DNA from: Azospirillum lipoferum 4B
Lineage (GTDB): Bacteria > Pseudomonadota > Alphaproteobacteria > Azospirillales > Azospirillaceae
DNA: 64,000 nt
Assembly: GCF_000283655.1 (NCBI RefSeq)
Contig: NC_016622.1
Location: 1,686,501 to 1,750,500, forward strand
Direction: 5' to 3'
Notes under the pieces: model-generated
The model's database searches: none
Told to the model about the DNA's origin: nothing
The model's input: the letters and a program-made list of their open reading frames with translations, nothing else
Shown here: positions 25,659 to 37,597 of the stretch, in pieces
Numbering within the stretch: position 1 is the stretch's first letter
How the letters are laid out: each line of letters starts with the position of its first letter
Position numbers and translations under genes: made by a program

Positions 25659-26557
25659 TCAACCCTCTCCGACGGTGGCTCCAGCGGATTCCGGGCACGG
25701 AAGGCGCGGGCGAGCGCGGCGAAGCCGGCGACGTCGATCTCCTCCGCCCTTGCGGTCGGGGTCAGGCCGGTTTCCTCTAGCAGGGCTTCGGCATTGCCCA
25801 GCGACTTCAGGCTCTGGCGCAGCATCTTGCGGCGCTGGCCGAAGGCGGCGGCGGTGACCTGCTCCAGCGCGCGCCAGTCGGCCGGCTCCGGATTGGCCCG
25901 CGGGGTCAGGTGGACGACCGTCGATTCGACCTTCGGCGGCGGGGTGAAGGCGCGCGGCGGCAGGTTGAACAGCACGCGGGCGTCGGAACGCCATTGGGTG
26001 ATGACCGACAGCCGGCCATAGGCCTTGCTGCCCGGCTTGGCCACCAGCCGGTCGGCGACCTCCTTCTGGAACATCAGCGTCAGGCTGACATAGGCCTCGA
26101 TCCGCGCCAGCCAGCCGAGCAGAAGCGGCGTCGCGACGTTGTAGGGAAGGTTCGCGACGATGGCGCGCGGGGCGGGCGCCAATTCCTCCGGGTCCACCGT
26201 CAGGGCGTCGGCCTCGACGATGGACAGCCGGCCCTGGGACGCTTCGATCACGTCCTGCAGCGCCTCGATGAAGCGGCGGTCGCGTTCGATGGCGATGACC
26301 TTCACCGCGTCGGTCGCCAGCAGCGCGCGGGTCAGACCGCCGGGACCGGGGCCGACCTCGATGGCGGTGGTGCCGGCCGGCAGATTGGCCGAGCGCGCGA
26401 TCCGCCCCGTCAGGTTCAGGTCGAGCAGGAAGTTCTGCCCCAGCGCCTTGCGCGCCTCCAGCCCGAAGCGCGCGATCACGTCGCGCAGCGGCGGCAGGGC
26501 GTGCGGGTCGAAAGCGGCGGCGGCGGGAGCGGCGGGGGCGGAGATCGGGTCGGTCAT
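25655..26557 (-). CDS. rsmA: 16S rRNA dimethyladenosine transferase RsmA (KsgA)
   Basis: RsmA dimethylates two adjacent adenosines near the 3' end of 16S rRNA late in small-subunit assembly. The 300-residue protein has [20 protein letters not shown], the SAM-binding [13 protein letters not shown], and the catalytic motif [11 protein letters not shown]. The C-terminal helical domain ends near [12 protein letters not shown]. The ATG at 26557 gives family length. arfB follows with a 4-bp overlap; pdxA, a common partner, is not here. Confidence 0.96.
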   Translation of the reverse strand: MTDPISAPAAPAAAAFDPHALPPLRDVIARFGLEARKALGQNFLLDLNLTGRIARSANLPAGTTAIEVGPGPGGLTRALLATDAVKVIAIERDRRFIEALQDVIEASQGRLSIVEADALTVDPEELAPAPRAIVANLPYNVATPLLLGWLARIEAYVSLTLMFQKEVADRLVAKPGSKAYGRLSVITQWRSDARVLFNLPPRAFTPPPKVESTVVHLTPRANPEPADWRALEQVTAAAFGQRRKMLRQSLKSLGNAEALLEETGLTPTARAEEIDVAGFAALARAFRARNPLEPPSERVE

Positions 26558-26613
26558 TCCCGACTTATAGGCATCCCCCGCGCGCTTCACCAGACGGCAG
26601 TTTGCAACAGTTG

Positions 26614-26922
26614 CTACAGCAGGCGGCGCAGCAGCACGACGGCGACCACGCCACCCGCCACCGCCACCACCATAGGCACCCGCCGGGCGATCAGGCAGAC
26701 GAAGGCGGCGGCCAGCGCGTCGGACGGGCGCGACAGGGCGGCGGGCGTCACCAGCGCCACCAGCACCGCGCCCGGCGTTGCCTCCAGCGCGGCACTCGCC
26801 GCCGGACCCAGCTGCACCCGCGCGATCAGCCACGGCCCGCCGATCCGGGTCATCCAGGTGACCAGCGCCCCGCCCAGCACGATGGCGAAGACGTTCCAGT
26901 CCAGATGCAGCGACTCAAGCAT
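26614..26922 (-). CDS. azlD: AzlD-family branched-chain amino acid exporter subunit
   Basis: The 102-residue protein has three to four membrane helices and the AzlD signature [15 protein letters not shown] near its N-terminus. With AzlC it forms a branched-chain amino acid export permease. It overlaps azlC by 8 bp. The ATG at 26922 is chosen because it starts the family-like segment [17 protein letters not shown]. Confidence 0.9.
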   Translation of the reverse strand: MLESLHLDWNVFAIVLGGALVTWMTRIGGPWLIARVQLGPAASAALEATPGAVLVALVTPAALSRPSDALAAAFVCLIARRVPMVVAVAGGVVAVVLLRRLL

Positions 26923-27649
26923 TGGGCGCCCTCCCCTGCCACTTGGCTTGAACGGCGGCGACGGCGCCGCCGGCCAGCGCACCGGCGATGATGTGCCAGG
27001 TCCCGCCGGGCGACAGCGCATGGACGGCCAGCGCGGCGGCGGCACTCGCCAGCCAGGGCGGCAGCGAGCCGACACCGCGCCAGAATCCGGCGAGCAGGCA
27101 GAGGAAGACGGCGATGAAGGTGAAATCCAGCCCCCAGGCGGCGGGATCGGCGATCAGGGCACCGGCCAGCGTCCCGGCCACCGTGCTGGTCAGCCACGCC
27201 AGATACAGCGTCGCCGCCACCCCGTACCAATAGGCCAGCGTCAGTTCCGGCCCGCGGCGCAAGGCCAGCGCCCATTGCTCGTCGGTCATGAAGAACAGCG
27301 CCAGACCGGCCCGCGCGCGCGGGATGCCGCGGAAGCGCGGCTCCAGCGTCGCCCCCATCAGCAGGTGGCGCAGGTTGACCAGCAGGATCGCGCCGACCAC
27401 CGCCAGCGCGGCGCTGCCCCCGCTCCCATTCTTGTCCAGCAGTTCGACCGCGACGAACTGGGAACTGCCGGCGAAGACCAGCGCGCTCATCAGCCCCATG
27501 TCGAGCGCCGACAGCCCGGCCTTGGCGGCGAGGCTGCCCAGCAGGAAGCCAAAGGGAACCGCGCCCGCCACGATGGGCAGGCAATGGACGATACCCGCCG
27601 CGAATTCCTGCCGCGGGGATGCCGGGATGGTGATGCTTTCCATACTCAT
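26915..27649 (-). CDS. azlC: AzlC-family branched-chain amino acid exporter, large subunit
   Basis: The 244-residue integral membrane protein has about seven helices and the family blocks GIVHCLPIVAGAVPFGFLLG, LVFAGSSQFVAVELL and LVNLRHLLMGATL, then LALFFMTDEQWALAL. AzlC works with AzlD to expel branched-chain amino acids. Two ATGs two codons apart (27649, 27643) are both possible starts. The AraC regulator gene ends only 10 bp upstream, so regulator and exporter form one operon. Confidence 0.93.
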   Translation of the reverse strand: MSMESITIPASPRQEFAAGIVHCLPIVAGAVPFGFLLGSLAAKAGLSALDMGLMSALVFAGSSQFVAVELLDKNGSGGSAALAVVGAILLVNLRHLLMGATLEPRFRGIPRARAGLALFFMTDEQWALALRRGPELTLAYWYGVAATLYLAWLTSTVAGTLAGALIADPAAWGLDFTFIAVFLCLLAGFWRGVGSLPPWLASAAAALAVHALSPGGTWHIIAGALAGGAVAAVQAKWQGRAPNA

Positions 27650-27659
27650 GTGCGGCAAG

Positions 27660-28544
27660 CTAGACGGCGGCGGCGGGCGCGTCTTGGATGGGATTGCTGC
27701 CGCGCCGGTATTGGCCGGGGGAGACGCCGACCCGGCCCTTGAACACCCGGTTGAAATGCGCCTGATCGCAGAAGCCGCAGGCCAGCGCCACATCGGCCAG
27801 CGGCAGCGGCCCGATCAGCATCCGCTTGGCTTGCGCGACCCGGCGGTCGGTCAGATAGCCGTGCGGGGTCGTTCCCACCGCCGCGCGGAAGACGCGCAGC
27901 AGATGGAAGCGGCTGAGCCCCGCCGCCTCGGCGAGATCGGCCAGTTCCACCGCACTGTCAAGATGGGCGTCCAGATACTCCCGCGCGCGGCGAACGGCTG
28001 CCGGTTCCTGCCCCGCCTCGCGCGGGCGGGCGGTCAGGTCGCCATGGCGCAGGGCCAGCGCGGTGAAGGCGCGCAGTGCGTCGGTGTCGGTGCGCAAGGG
28101 TTCGCGATGTGGCCCCTCCAGCCCGTGGTGCAGGCCGCGCAACAGCTGGAACAGTTCCGGGTCGTCGAGTTCGGTCGCGGCGAAATGCGGCGTGACGGGG
28201 CGGCCGAGCGCGTCGGCCATCGCCTGCTCGAACAGGGCCACCGACGGGTAGAACATGCGGTAGGCATAGCCGTCCTCGGCCGGGCGGCCGTCGTGCAGAA
28301 TCTCCGGGTCGAGCACCACGACCTGCCCGGCCCGCGCCACCCGTTCGGCACCGCGGCAGCGATACAACTCGGTTCCGGCGGTGATGACGCCGACCACATA
28401 GGTCTCATGCGTGTGCGGCGCATAGATGTGGCGCTGGAAACGGGCGTTCAGGCACTCCATGCCGTCGAAGCGCGCTTCCCGCCACAGCCGGGCGAAGTCG
28501 CCGTGGGCCGCCGGAGTCTCCAACAGTGCGGATTGCTGGTCCAT
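27660..28544 (-). CDS. AraC-family transcriptional regulator
   Basis: The 294-residue protein has an N-terminal cupin-like ligand domain (about 30-150; HIYAPHTHETYVVGVITAG). The C-terminal double helix-turn-helix (about 190-285) has LADLAEAAGLSRFHLLRVFRAAV and ADVALACGFCDQAHFNRVFK, followed by GVSPGQYRRG. It is directly upstream of azlCD on the same strand and probably activates that operon in response to an amino acid. A 19-bp direct repeat lies both in its last codons and just upstream of its start. Confidence 0.93.
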   Translation of the reverse strand: MDQQSALLETPAAHGDFARLWREARFDGMECLNARFQRHIYAPHTHETYVVGVITAGTELYRCRGAERVARAGQVVVLDPEILHDGRPAEDGYAYRMFYPSVALFEQAMADALGRPVTPHFAATELDDPELFQLLRGLHHGLEGPHREPLRTDTDALRAFTALALRHGDLTARPREAGQEPAAVRRAREYLDAHLDSAVELADLAEAAGLSRFHLLRVFRAAVGTTPHGYLTDRRVAQAKRMLIGPLPLADVALACGFCDQAHFNRVFKGRVGVSPGQYRRGSNPIQDAPAAAV

Positions 28545-28622
28545 GCCGCAGTCTAACAGGCAGGAGAGGCGCTCGTCTTGGATAGGATTGCTGGGACAGG
28601 ATTGCCGGGACAGGATCGCGGC

Positions 28623-30173
28623 CTACCCCACGCGCCGGCCGACGGCATGTTCCGCCGGGTCGCCGGGATGGTCGGGGAACGGGACGCCATGGCCGGGCTG
28701 GTGGCTGTCATGGACCAGACAGGCATCGGCGATCAGCGGCCACAGGTGGGAACGGAGAAAGCGCTGGTCCTGCCAGCGGTCGGCCTCCGCCGCGGCGAAG
28801 CTTGCGGTCAACGGTTCCAGCGGCGGCAGCAGCCCGGCAACCCCGCCCCACATGCCGGCCAGCATCAGTTCGCTGTGCAGCGGGTGGTCGCGCATGACGT
28901 GGAAGGGCTTGCCGGAGGCGATCCATGCCTCGACCGCCGCTCGCTCGCGCGGACCGACCCGCGAATCGCAGTCACGGCAGACGAAACGGCGGACGGTCGG
29001 ATCGTCGGAGGCCAGGAAGCGCCAATAGAGGCCGCTGACCGGACCGCTGCCGGGCGGCATGACCACCCGTTCCGCCCCCAGCGCATCCAGCTCCGCCAGA
29101 ATCTCCGGCGGCACGCTGTCGTCGTGGTAGATCCGGCAGGTCCAGCCGGGATAGACCGACCGCACCAGCCGGGCATTCTCCACCGCGCCGTGGCGGTAGA
29201 TGTCGGCCGTCCCCCACAGGCTGAAGGCCACCACGTCGCGGATTCGTCCCTCCGGGGCGGCGGGACGGTCGCGAAGCCGCTGCAGGGCAAGCGCCGCGCC
29301 CTCCTGCGCCGCGATCCGCGCCTTCATCGCGAGGAGCCTGTCGCCCTGGGCCAGCGCCTCCGCCTCCCGGTAGGACTGGAAGAGAAGGATGGCGAGGTTC
29401 TCGCGCGCGTCGAGAAAATCGGGCGCCAGCGCCACCGCCCAGCCCATGATGGCAGCCGCCCGCTCCAGCGCCGCCAGATCCAGGCCCGCTGCCCGCCGGG
29501 TCAGGACGCCGAGGTTGAAGAGCGCCCCGACATGGTCGGGCTGCAGCGCCAGCGCATGCCGGTAGCAAGCCAGCGCATCCTCCGCCCGTCCGGCGCGGGA
29601 GAGGGCGTTGCCGAGTTGGAACAGCCGCTCCGCCGTCGGCGGCTCCACATCTATCAGGCGCGACAGGTCGGCGACCGCCTCCTCCGCCCGGCCCCGTTCC
29701 AGCCGGTGGATGCCGCGCAACTCCAGAAGCAGGGCCAGCCGTTGCCGGGTCTCGCCGTCCTGCGGGTCGAGCCTCAGGGCCCGGCCCAGCGCGTCGATGG
29801 CGGCGCCGGTGTCGCCCGTCATCTGCGCCGCCACGCCGAGCAGAGCCAGCGCCGCCGCGTCTTCTGGCCGCAGGGCGGCGGCGCGGCGCTGGCCGACCAT
29901 GGCCTCCGCCGGAAGCCCGAGCGCCAGATAGATCTTGCCGAGGTCGCGGTGGTAATCGGCGATGTCCGGCTGGGCGCGAACCGCCGCGGCGATCCGCGGC
30001 GCCGCGTCCTGCAGGCGGCCGGTCTGTGCCAGCAGCATGCCCAGCAGATGGGACGCGGCATGCGTTGCGGGAGCGGCGGCGAGGATGCGGCCATAGAGGG
30101 TTTCCGCCTCCCGCAGCCGCCCGGCCCCGTGATGGTCGATTGCGACCCGCAAGGCTTCCTGAACCGAGGCCAT
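28623..30173 (-). CDS. TPR-repeat protein with a C-terminal glycosyltransferase-like domain
   Basis: The 516-residue protein has about seven tetratricopeptide repeats in the first 290 residues (for example AETLYGRILAAAPATHAASH and AEDALACYRHALALQPDH). A C-terminal domain (about 310-500) then has VVAFSLWGTADIYRHGAVEN, YPGWTCRIYHDDSVPP and FVCRDCDSRVGPRE. The CRDCDSR stretch resembles a DxD-type metal and nucleotide-sugar site. It might glycosylate a protein or a surface polymer bound by the TPRs (inference). GGGGAG precedes the ATG at 30173. No export signal is seen. Confidence 0.72.
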   Translation of the reverse strand: MASVQEALRVAIDHHGAGRLREAETLYGRILAAAPATHAASHLLGMLLAQTGRLQDAAPRIAAAVRAQPDIADYHRDLGKIYLALGLPAEAMVGQRRAAALRPEDAAALALLGVAAQMTGDTGAAIDALGRALRLDPQDGETRQRLALLLELRGIHRLERGRAEEAVADLSRLIDVEPPTAERLFQLGNALSRAGRAEDALACYRHALALQPDHVGALFNLGVLTRRAAGLDLAALERAAAIMGWAVALAPDFLDARENLAILLFQSYREAEALAQGDRLLAMKARIAAQEGAALALQRLRDRPAAPEGRIRDVVAFSLWGTADIYRHGAVENARLVRSVYPGWTCRIYHDDSVPPEILAELDALGAERVVMPPGSGPVSGLYWRFLASDDPTVRRFVCRDCDSRVGPRERAAVEAWIASGKPFHVMRDHPLHSELMLAGMWGGVAGLLPPLEPLTASFAAAEADRWQDQRFLRSHLWPLIADACLVHDSHQPGHGVPFPDHPGDPAEHAVGRRVG

Positions 30174-30300
30174 GACACTCCCCAAACACATCGCGGACAC
30201 TGACGGACGAAGCCTGCCGATAGCATGGCGGCCGGCGCGTTACACACTGTTACACAGCCGCACCCCGCCGGATATTGTCCAGTTACAGTCGCGCGCGATC

Positions 30301-30852
30301 ATGGCCGCCAACAAGAACGACACCGGATCGAAGGCGCCTGCCATGACCGTTTCCAAGACCATGACCCGCGACGTGGTCACCCCCGTCACCATCGTCACCT
30401 TCGTCGTGTCCACCGTGACCGGCATCATGCTGCTGCTGCACTGGAACACCGGGCTGGTGCGCTTCTCCCACGAATGGCTGAGCGTGGTGTTTTCCGCCAT
30501 CGCGCTCTGGCATCTGGTGAAGAACTGGCGCGCCTTCGTCGGCTATCTGAAGCGGTACGCCGCCCAAGCCGCCTTCGTCGCCAGCATCGTCGTGTCGGTG
30601 GTCTTCACCGGCATGACCGGCACCACCGGCGGCGGCGGCGTCAATCCGGGCGCGGTGTTCGGCGCGCTGTCGAGCGCCACGCTCGAAGCGGCGGCGCCGG
30701 CGCTGGGGCTGCCCGCCGACAAGGCGGTGGAGGTGCTGAAGGCCGCCAACATCGAAGCTGCACCGGGCGAGACGCTGACCGCCATCGGCGAACGCGCCGG
30801 CAAGACCGGGGCGGCGGTCGCCAGCCTGCTGGCTGCCAAACGGCCGCTCTGA
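30301..30852 (+). CDS. DUF4405-type membrane protein
   Basis: The 183-residue protein has three predicted membrane helices in its first 110 residues. Histidines lie at regular places in them: LLLHWNTGLVRFSHEW, then ALWHLVKNWRAF. Such His pairs resemble b-type heme ligands of the DUF4405/cytochrome b561-like group. The C-terminal part (about 120-183) is a soluble helical domain (GLPADKAVEVLKAANIE). An in-frame ATG at 30343 (MTVSKTM) is an alternative start. The gene is convergent with the helicase gene, 3 bp apart. The function is not known. Confidence 0.65.
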   Translation: MAANKNDTGSKAPAMTVSKTMTRDVVTPVTIVTFVVSTVTGIMLLLHWNTGLVRFSHEWLSVVFSAIALWHLVKNWRAFVGYLKRYAAQAAFVASIVVSVVFTGMTGTTGGGGVNPGAVFGALSSATLEAAAPALGLPADKAVEVLKAANIEAAPGETLTAIGERAGKTGAAVASLLAAKRPL

Positions 30853-30855
30853 CGC

Positions 30856-34320
<3,465 letters not shown>

Positions 34321-34508
34321 GCGGTGCGGAAGTGACCTGGCCGGAACGGAACAGAAACGGGGCGTCGGTATAGGACCTTGCGCCGTGGGACGCAAGCCCC
34401 TGGCTCACGCTTGCGGGGGTGCCGGGCTTCCGGGGGCTGGAACCTCCGGGTCACGCGCGACCGCCCGTCATACCACAGGACGCCGCCGGCTTCATCCCGA
34501 TTGGTGGC

Positions 34509-35174
34509 TTATCCGCGGGTGCCTGGGAAGACCCGGCCGGCCAGCTCGCACAGTCCGGCGCCGCTGCCGAAATGGTATGCCACGCGGCGGATGGTCCCCT
34601 CGACGAAGGAGGGGTCGCCGGCATGGACCAGCAGGGCGAGGCCGAGCGCCAGCGCCCCCAGCAGCCAGGGCGACACGCGCAGGCGCGGCGCGCCGTCCTT
34701 GCGGCTGGTCCACAGGAACAGCAGGACCGACAGGCCGCCGATCAGCAGACCGGCCACCACCTCCGCACCCGAATGGGCCGACACCGCGACACGGGACACG
34801 CCGATGGCCAGCACCAGCGCGACCGCCGCCAGCGGCAGCCCGACCCTGAGCCAGACGGAGCCGGCGTTGCGCGCCGCCAGCGCCGCCACCGATCCGTAGA
34901 AGACGGCGGCGAAGGCGGCATGACCGCTGGGGCTGACGAAGCGGTCGCCGGCGAACAGCGAGGGAAACAGCGGAAAGTCAGGCAGGCCGCAGCCATGCCC
35001 CACCAGCTTCAGCACCACCATGGCACCGAGGCAGAGCGACAGCGCCAGCAGCCAGCGCAGCGCCAGCGGCGCCGAATGGTGCCGCCAGAGGGCGGTGGCG
35101 TAGAGGGCGGAAAGCGGAACGAGAAGGCTGCTGCTGCCCAGATGGGTGATGGCGCCGCTGGCGGTGGCGAACAT
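34509..35174 (-). CDS. PAP2-family membrane phosphatase
   Basis: The 221-residue protein has about six membrane helices. Phosphatase motifs are: a first part near LKLVGHGC, PSGHAAFAAVFYGS for motif 2, and SRVAVSAHSGAEVVAG for motif 3. In the family the last motif ends H-x3-D; here it is H-x3-E, a conservative change. Such enzymes dephosphorylate phosphatidic acid, undecaprenyl diphosphate or similar lipids. It is upstream of nothing on its strand except the helicase gene 190 bp away, and pleD precedes it. Confidence 0.85.
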   Translation of the reverse strand: MFATASGAITHLGSSSLLVPLSALYATALWRHHSAPLALRWLLALSLCLGAMVVLKLVGHGCGLPDFPLFPSLFAGDRFVSPSGHAAFAAVFYGSVAALAARNAGSVWLRVGLPLAAVALVLAIGVSRVAVSAHSGAEVVAGLLIGGLSVLLFLWTSRKDGAPRLRVSPWLLGALALGLALLVHAGDPSFVEGTIRRVAYHFGSGAGLCELAGRVFPGTRG

Positions 35175-35275
35175 CGGGACCCCGTGGATGGCGGTGGAGG
35201 GAACGGCTCTGCCAGATGGTGCGGCGCAGCACGGACAGCAAGGGGACTAAAAAGGGGTGCGGATGTCCCGTCCCC

Positions 35276-36670
35276 TTACCCCTCCACCCGATCGGCGCGC
35301 GCGTCGGCGATGACGCAATTGCGGCCCGACCGCTTCGCCTCGTACAGCGCCTCGTCGGCGCGGCGGATCAGTCCCTCGGCGGTGTCGCCCAGCCGGCCGC
35401 CGATGGAGATTCCGATTGAGACGGTCACGTTGATCTCGCCGCGGTCGGCCGACACGGCGAAAGGGGTGTCGGCGATGCGCGAGCGCAGGCGCTCGGCGAC
35501 GATCAGCGCGGCCTCCCCGTCGGTGTCCGGCAGGATGACCACGAACTCCTCGCCGCCCAGCCGGGCGACGAGATCGAAGGTGCGCAGGTTGCGGCTGGCG
35601 CGCGTCGACACCTCGCGCAGCACCTCGTCGCCGATGGTGTGGCCATAGGTGTCGTTCACGACCTTGAAGTGGTCGATGTCGAACATCAGCACCGACACCG
35701 GCTTGTGGCTGTCGATGGCGCGCTCCAGCAACCGCGGCAGATGGGCGTTGACGTAACGGCGGTTGAAGACGCCGGTCAGGCTGTCGGTCAGCGCCATCGA
35801 CAGGCTCTGCTCGTAATTGGAGCGCAGCCGTTCCTGGTAGCGCTTGCGCCGGATCTGGGTGCGGGCGCGGGCCAGCAGCTCGTTCCGGTCGACCGGCTTG
35901 ACGACATAGTCGTTGGCGCCGAGTTCCAGCCCTTTGGCCACCTGCGCCAGATCGCCCTCGTCCACCATCAGCAGGATCGGCACCTGCCGCGTCCGCTCGT
36001 GCGAGCGCAGCTGCGAACAGAGCCGCAGCCCATCCTCGTTCAGCAGGGTCAGACTGACCACCACGAGGTCCAGCTCGCTGCCCAGCGCGCGCTCCAGCGC
36101 CTTGGCGCAGGTGTCGGCCGACATCACCGTGTTGTGGTCGCGCCGCAGCGTCTCCGTCACCTTCTCCAGGTCGAGCATGGAATCCTCCAGCACCAGCACG
36201 GTTGCGTGCTCGAAGGATTCGCTCAGCATGGTGCCGCTGCGTTCGATGACGCCGAACTGGCCGGACGTGCTTTCGCGCAGGCGCCATTCGTCCATCATCA
36301 TCTTCAGGCGGACCAGCGAGCGCACGCGCGCGAACAGCGCGATGTCATTCACCGGCTTGGTCAGGAAATCGTCGGCGCCGGCCTCCAGCCCGCGCACGCG
36401 GTCGGCGATGTCGGACAGCGCCGTCACCATCACCACGGGGATGTGCATGGTGGCGGGATCGGAGCGGATCTTCTCGCAAACCTCGAAGCCGTCCATGCCC
36501 GGCATCATCACATCCAGCAGGACGATGTCCGGCGATTCCCGCCGCACCATCTCCAGCGCGTCCGGCCCGTTGTACGCCGTCAGCACATTGAAGTACTCGC
36601 GCGTCAGTTTCGCCGCGAGCAGCTTCACATTGGGCAGGACGTCATCGACGACAAGGACACGCGCGGACAT
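35276..36670 (-). CDS. pleD: Diguanylate cyclase response regulator PleD
   Basis: PleD makes cyclic di-GMP at the pole and controls the motile-to-sessile switch in Caulobacter. This 464-residue protein has REC1 with phospho-acceptor Asp53 (LLDVMMPGMDG), REC2 (about 155-270) and a GGDEF domain. The active loop is GGEEF (372-376), preceded by the inhibitory-site RxxD, RTFD (363-366). REC2 reads VVVSLTLLNEDG where the phospho-Asp would stand, so it is an adaptor domain as in Caulobacter PleD. It is co-directional with divK, which lies 42 bp upstream. Confidence 0.96.
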   Translation of the reverse strand: MSARVLVVDDVLPNVKLLAAKLTREYFNVLTAYNGPDALEMVRRESPDIVLLDVMMPGMDGFEVCEKIRSDPATMHIPVVMVTALSDIADRVRGLEAGADDFLTKPVNDIALFARVRSLVRLKMMMDEWRLRESTSGQFGVIERSGTMLSESFEHATVLVLEDSMLDLEKVTETLRRDHNTVMSADTCAKALERALGSELDLVVVSLTLLNEDGLRLCSQLRSHERTRQVPILLMVDEGDLAQVAKGLELGANDYVVKPVDRNELLARARTQIRRKRYQERLRSNYEQSLSMALTDSLTGVFNRRYVNAHLPRLLERAIDSHKPVSVLMFDIDHFKVVNDTYGHTIGDEVLREVSTRASRNLRTFDLVARLGGEEFVVILPDTDGEAALIVAERLRSRIADTPFAVSADRGEINVTVSIGISIGGRLGDTAEGLIRRADEALYEAKRSGRNCVIADARADRVEG

Positions 36671-36712
36671 TGGAAGGTAAATTCCTGCAGAATTGCTACA
36701 GAGAAAACCGAC

Positions 36713-37120
36713 TCACCCAAGAAACTTCTTGACGGTCTCGAGAAACTTCACGACTGAAATGGGCTTCGCCACATAATCCTCGCATCCGCCCTGACGGATC
36801 TTCTCCTCGTCACCCTTCATCGCGAAGGCGGTGACAGCGACGACGGGGATCGATTTCAGGTCCGGATCGTCCTTGATCCAGCGGGTGACCTCCAGCCCCG
36901 ACACTTCGGGCAGTTGGATGTCCATCAGGATCAGGTCGGGACGGTGCTGCCGGGCCAGCCGCATCGCATCCATGCCGTCGCGGGTTTGCAGCGTGTCGTA
37001 GCCGTGCGCTTCGAGCAGGTCATGAAAGAGCTTCATGTTCAGCTCGTTGTCCTCGACGATGAGGACGGTCTTCGTCGGCTTACCACCGGCCAAGGATGGA
37101 CCGCCCGGCTCCGCTGACAT
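36713..37120 (-). CDS. divK: Single-domain response regulator DivK
   Basis: DivK is a stand-alone receiver that links PleC/DivJ kinases to CckA-CtrA control of the cell cycle. The 135-residue protein has the acidic pair VEDNE, the phospho-acceptor Asp67 in [13 protein letters not shown], and [12 protein letters not shown], with the lysine in YVAKPISV. No output domain follows. GGGGAGGAT precedes the ATG at 37120. Its N-terminal 13 residues exceed Caulobacter DivK. divK-pleD is the same order as in Caulobacter, and a CtrA-like box lies upstream. Confidence 0.96.
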   Translation of the reverse strand: MSAEPGGPSLAGGKPTKTVLIVEDNELNMKLFHDLLEAHGYDTLQTRDGMDAMRLARQHRPDLILMDIQLPEVSGLEVTRWIKDDPDLKSIPVVAVTAFAMKGDEEKIRQGGCEDYVAKPISVVKFLETVKKFLG

Positions 37121-37255
37121 GCATCCTCCCCTGAGACTGGCCCCCGCCCTCACGCCGTCCGAAACCCGGTTGCGCCCGTCATTCGACCGTCGGGCAGCGG
37201 GAATCCGTGCGGCATTGCACTCCGGTATACCCCCTTTCTGAATAGGTCGCGACGG

Positions 37256-37270
37256 TTAAATAGTCGTTAG
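37256..37270. promoter_or_regulatory. CtrA-like box upstream of divK
   Basis: TTAA (37256-37259), seven bases and TTAG (37267-37270) match the CtrA consensus with one change. The box is about 136 bp before the divK ATG. divK is a CtrA target in Caulobacter. Prediction only. Confidence 0.5.
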
Positions 37271-37326
37271 CCGGCCAATGGACGTCTTCCCTGAGGCTGT
37301 CCATCGCCCTGTCCGGATGGCAAGAA

Positions 37327-37356
37327 GCCGCCCGCGTCGGGGCGCGGGCGGCTTTG
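37327..37356. terminator. Isolated GC-rich hairpin with short T run
   Basis: GCCGCCCGCG (37327-37336) pairs exactly with CGCGGGCGGC (37343-37352), and CTTTGG follows on the plus strand. No annotated plus-strand gene precedes it. It may end an unannotated small RNA, or serve in the region between the divK leader and the repeat. Confidence 0.45.
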
Positions 37357-37442
37357 GTACAGCAATGATCAGGTAAAAGCGGGGTCTCCAACGCTGCAGA
37401 GTTATGGCATTTCGAGTTGGAGTATCGATTTCCGACGGAGAT

Positions 37443-37564
37443 GCCCTTCTCCCCTTGCGGGAGAAGGGTTGGGATGAGGGGTGCGGCCGGCCACAAGGCC
37501 GGCGGAAGTATCAGTTCGCGCCCCCCTCACCCCAACCCCTCTCCCACAAGGGGAGAGGGGCTTG
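37443..37564 (-). repeat. Composite REP/BIME element, copy B (inverted relative to copy A)
   Basis: Read on the minus strand this element has the same order as the one after topA. A CCCCTCTCCC...GGGAGAGGGG hairpin and TTGGGGTGAGGGG are followed by a spacer with GGCCTTGTGGCCGG. Then come CCCCTCATCCCAACCC and a TTCTCCC...GAGAAGG hairpin. Just to the left, GTTATGGCATTTC (37401-37413) resembles the outer end of copy A. The 37121-37597 gap contains only this, the CtrA-like box and one hairpin. Confidence 0.8.
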
Positions 37565-37597
37565 AGGAGCCGATCGGACGCAAAAGAGATTGTTTTG

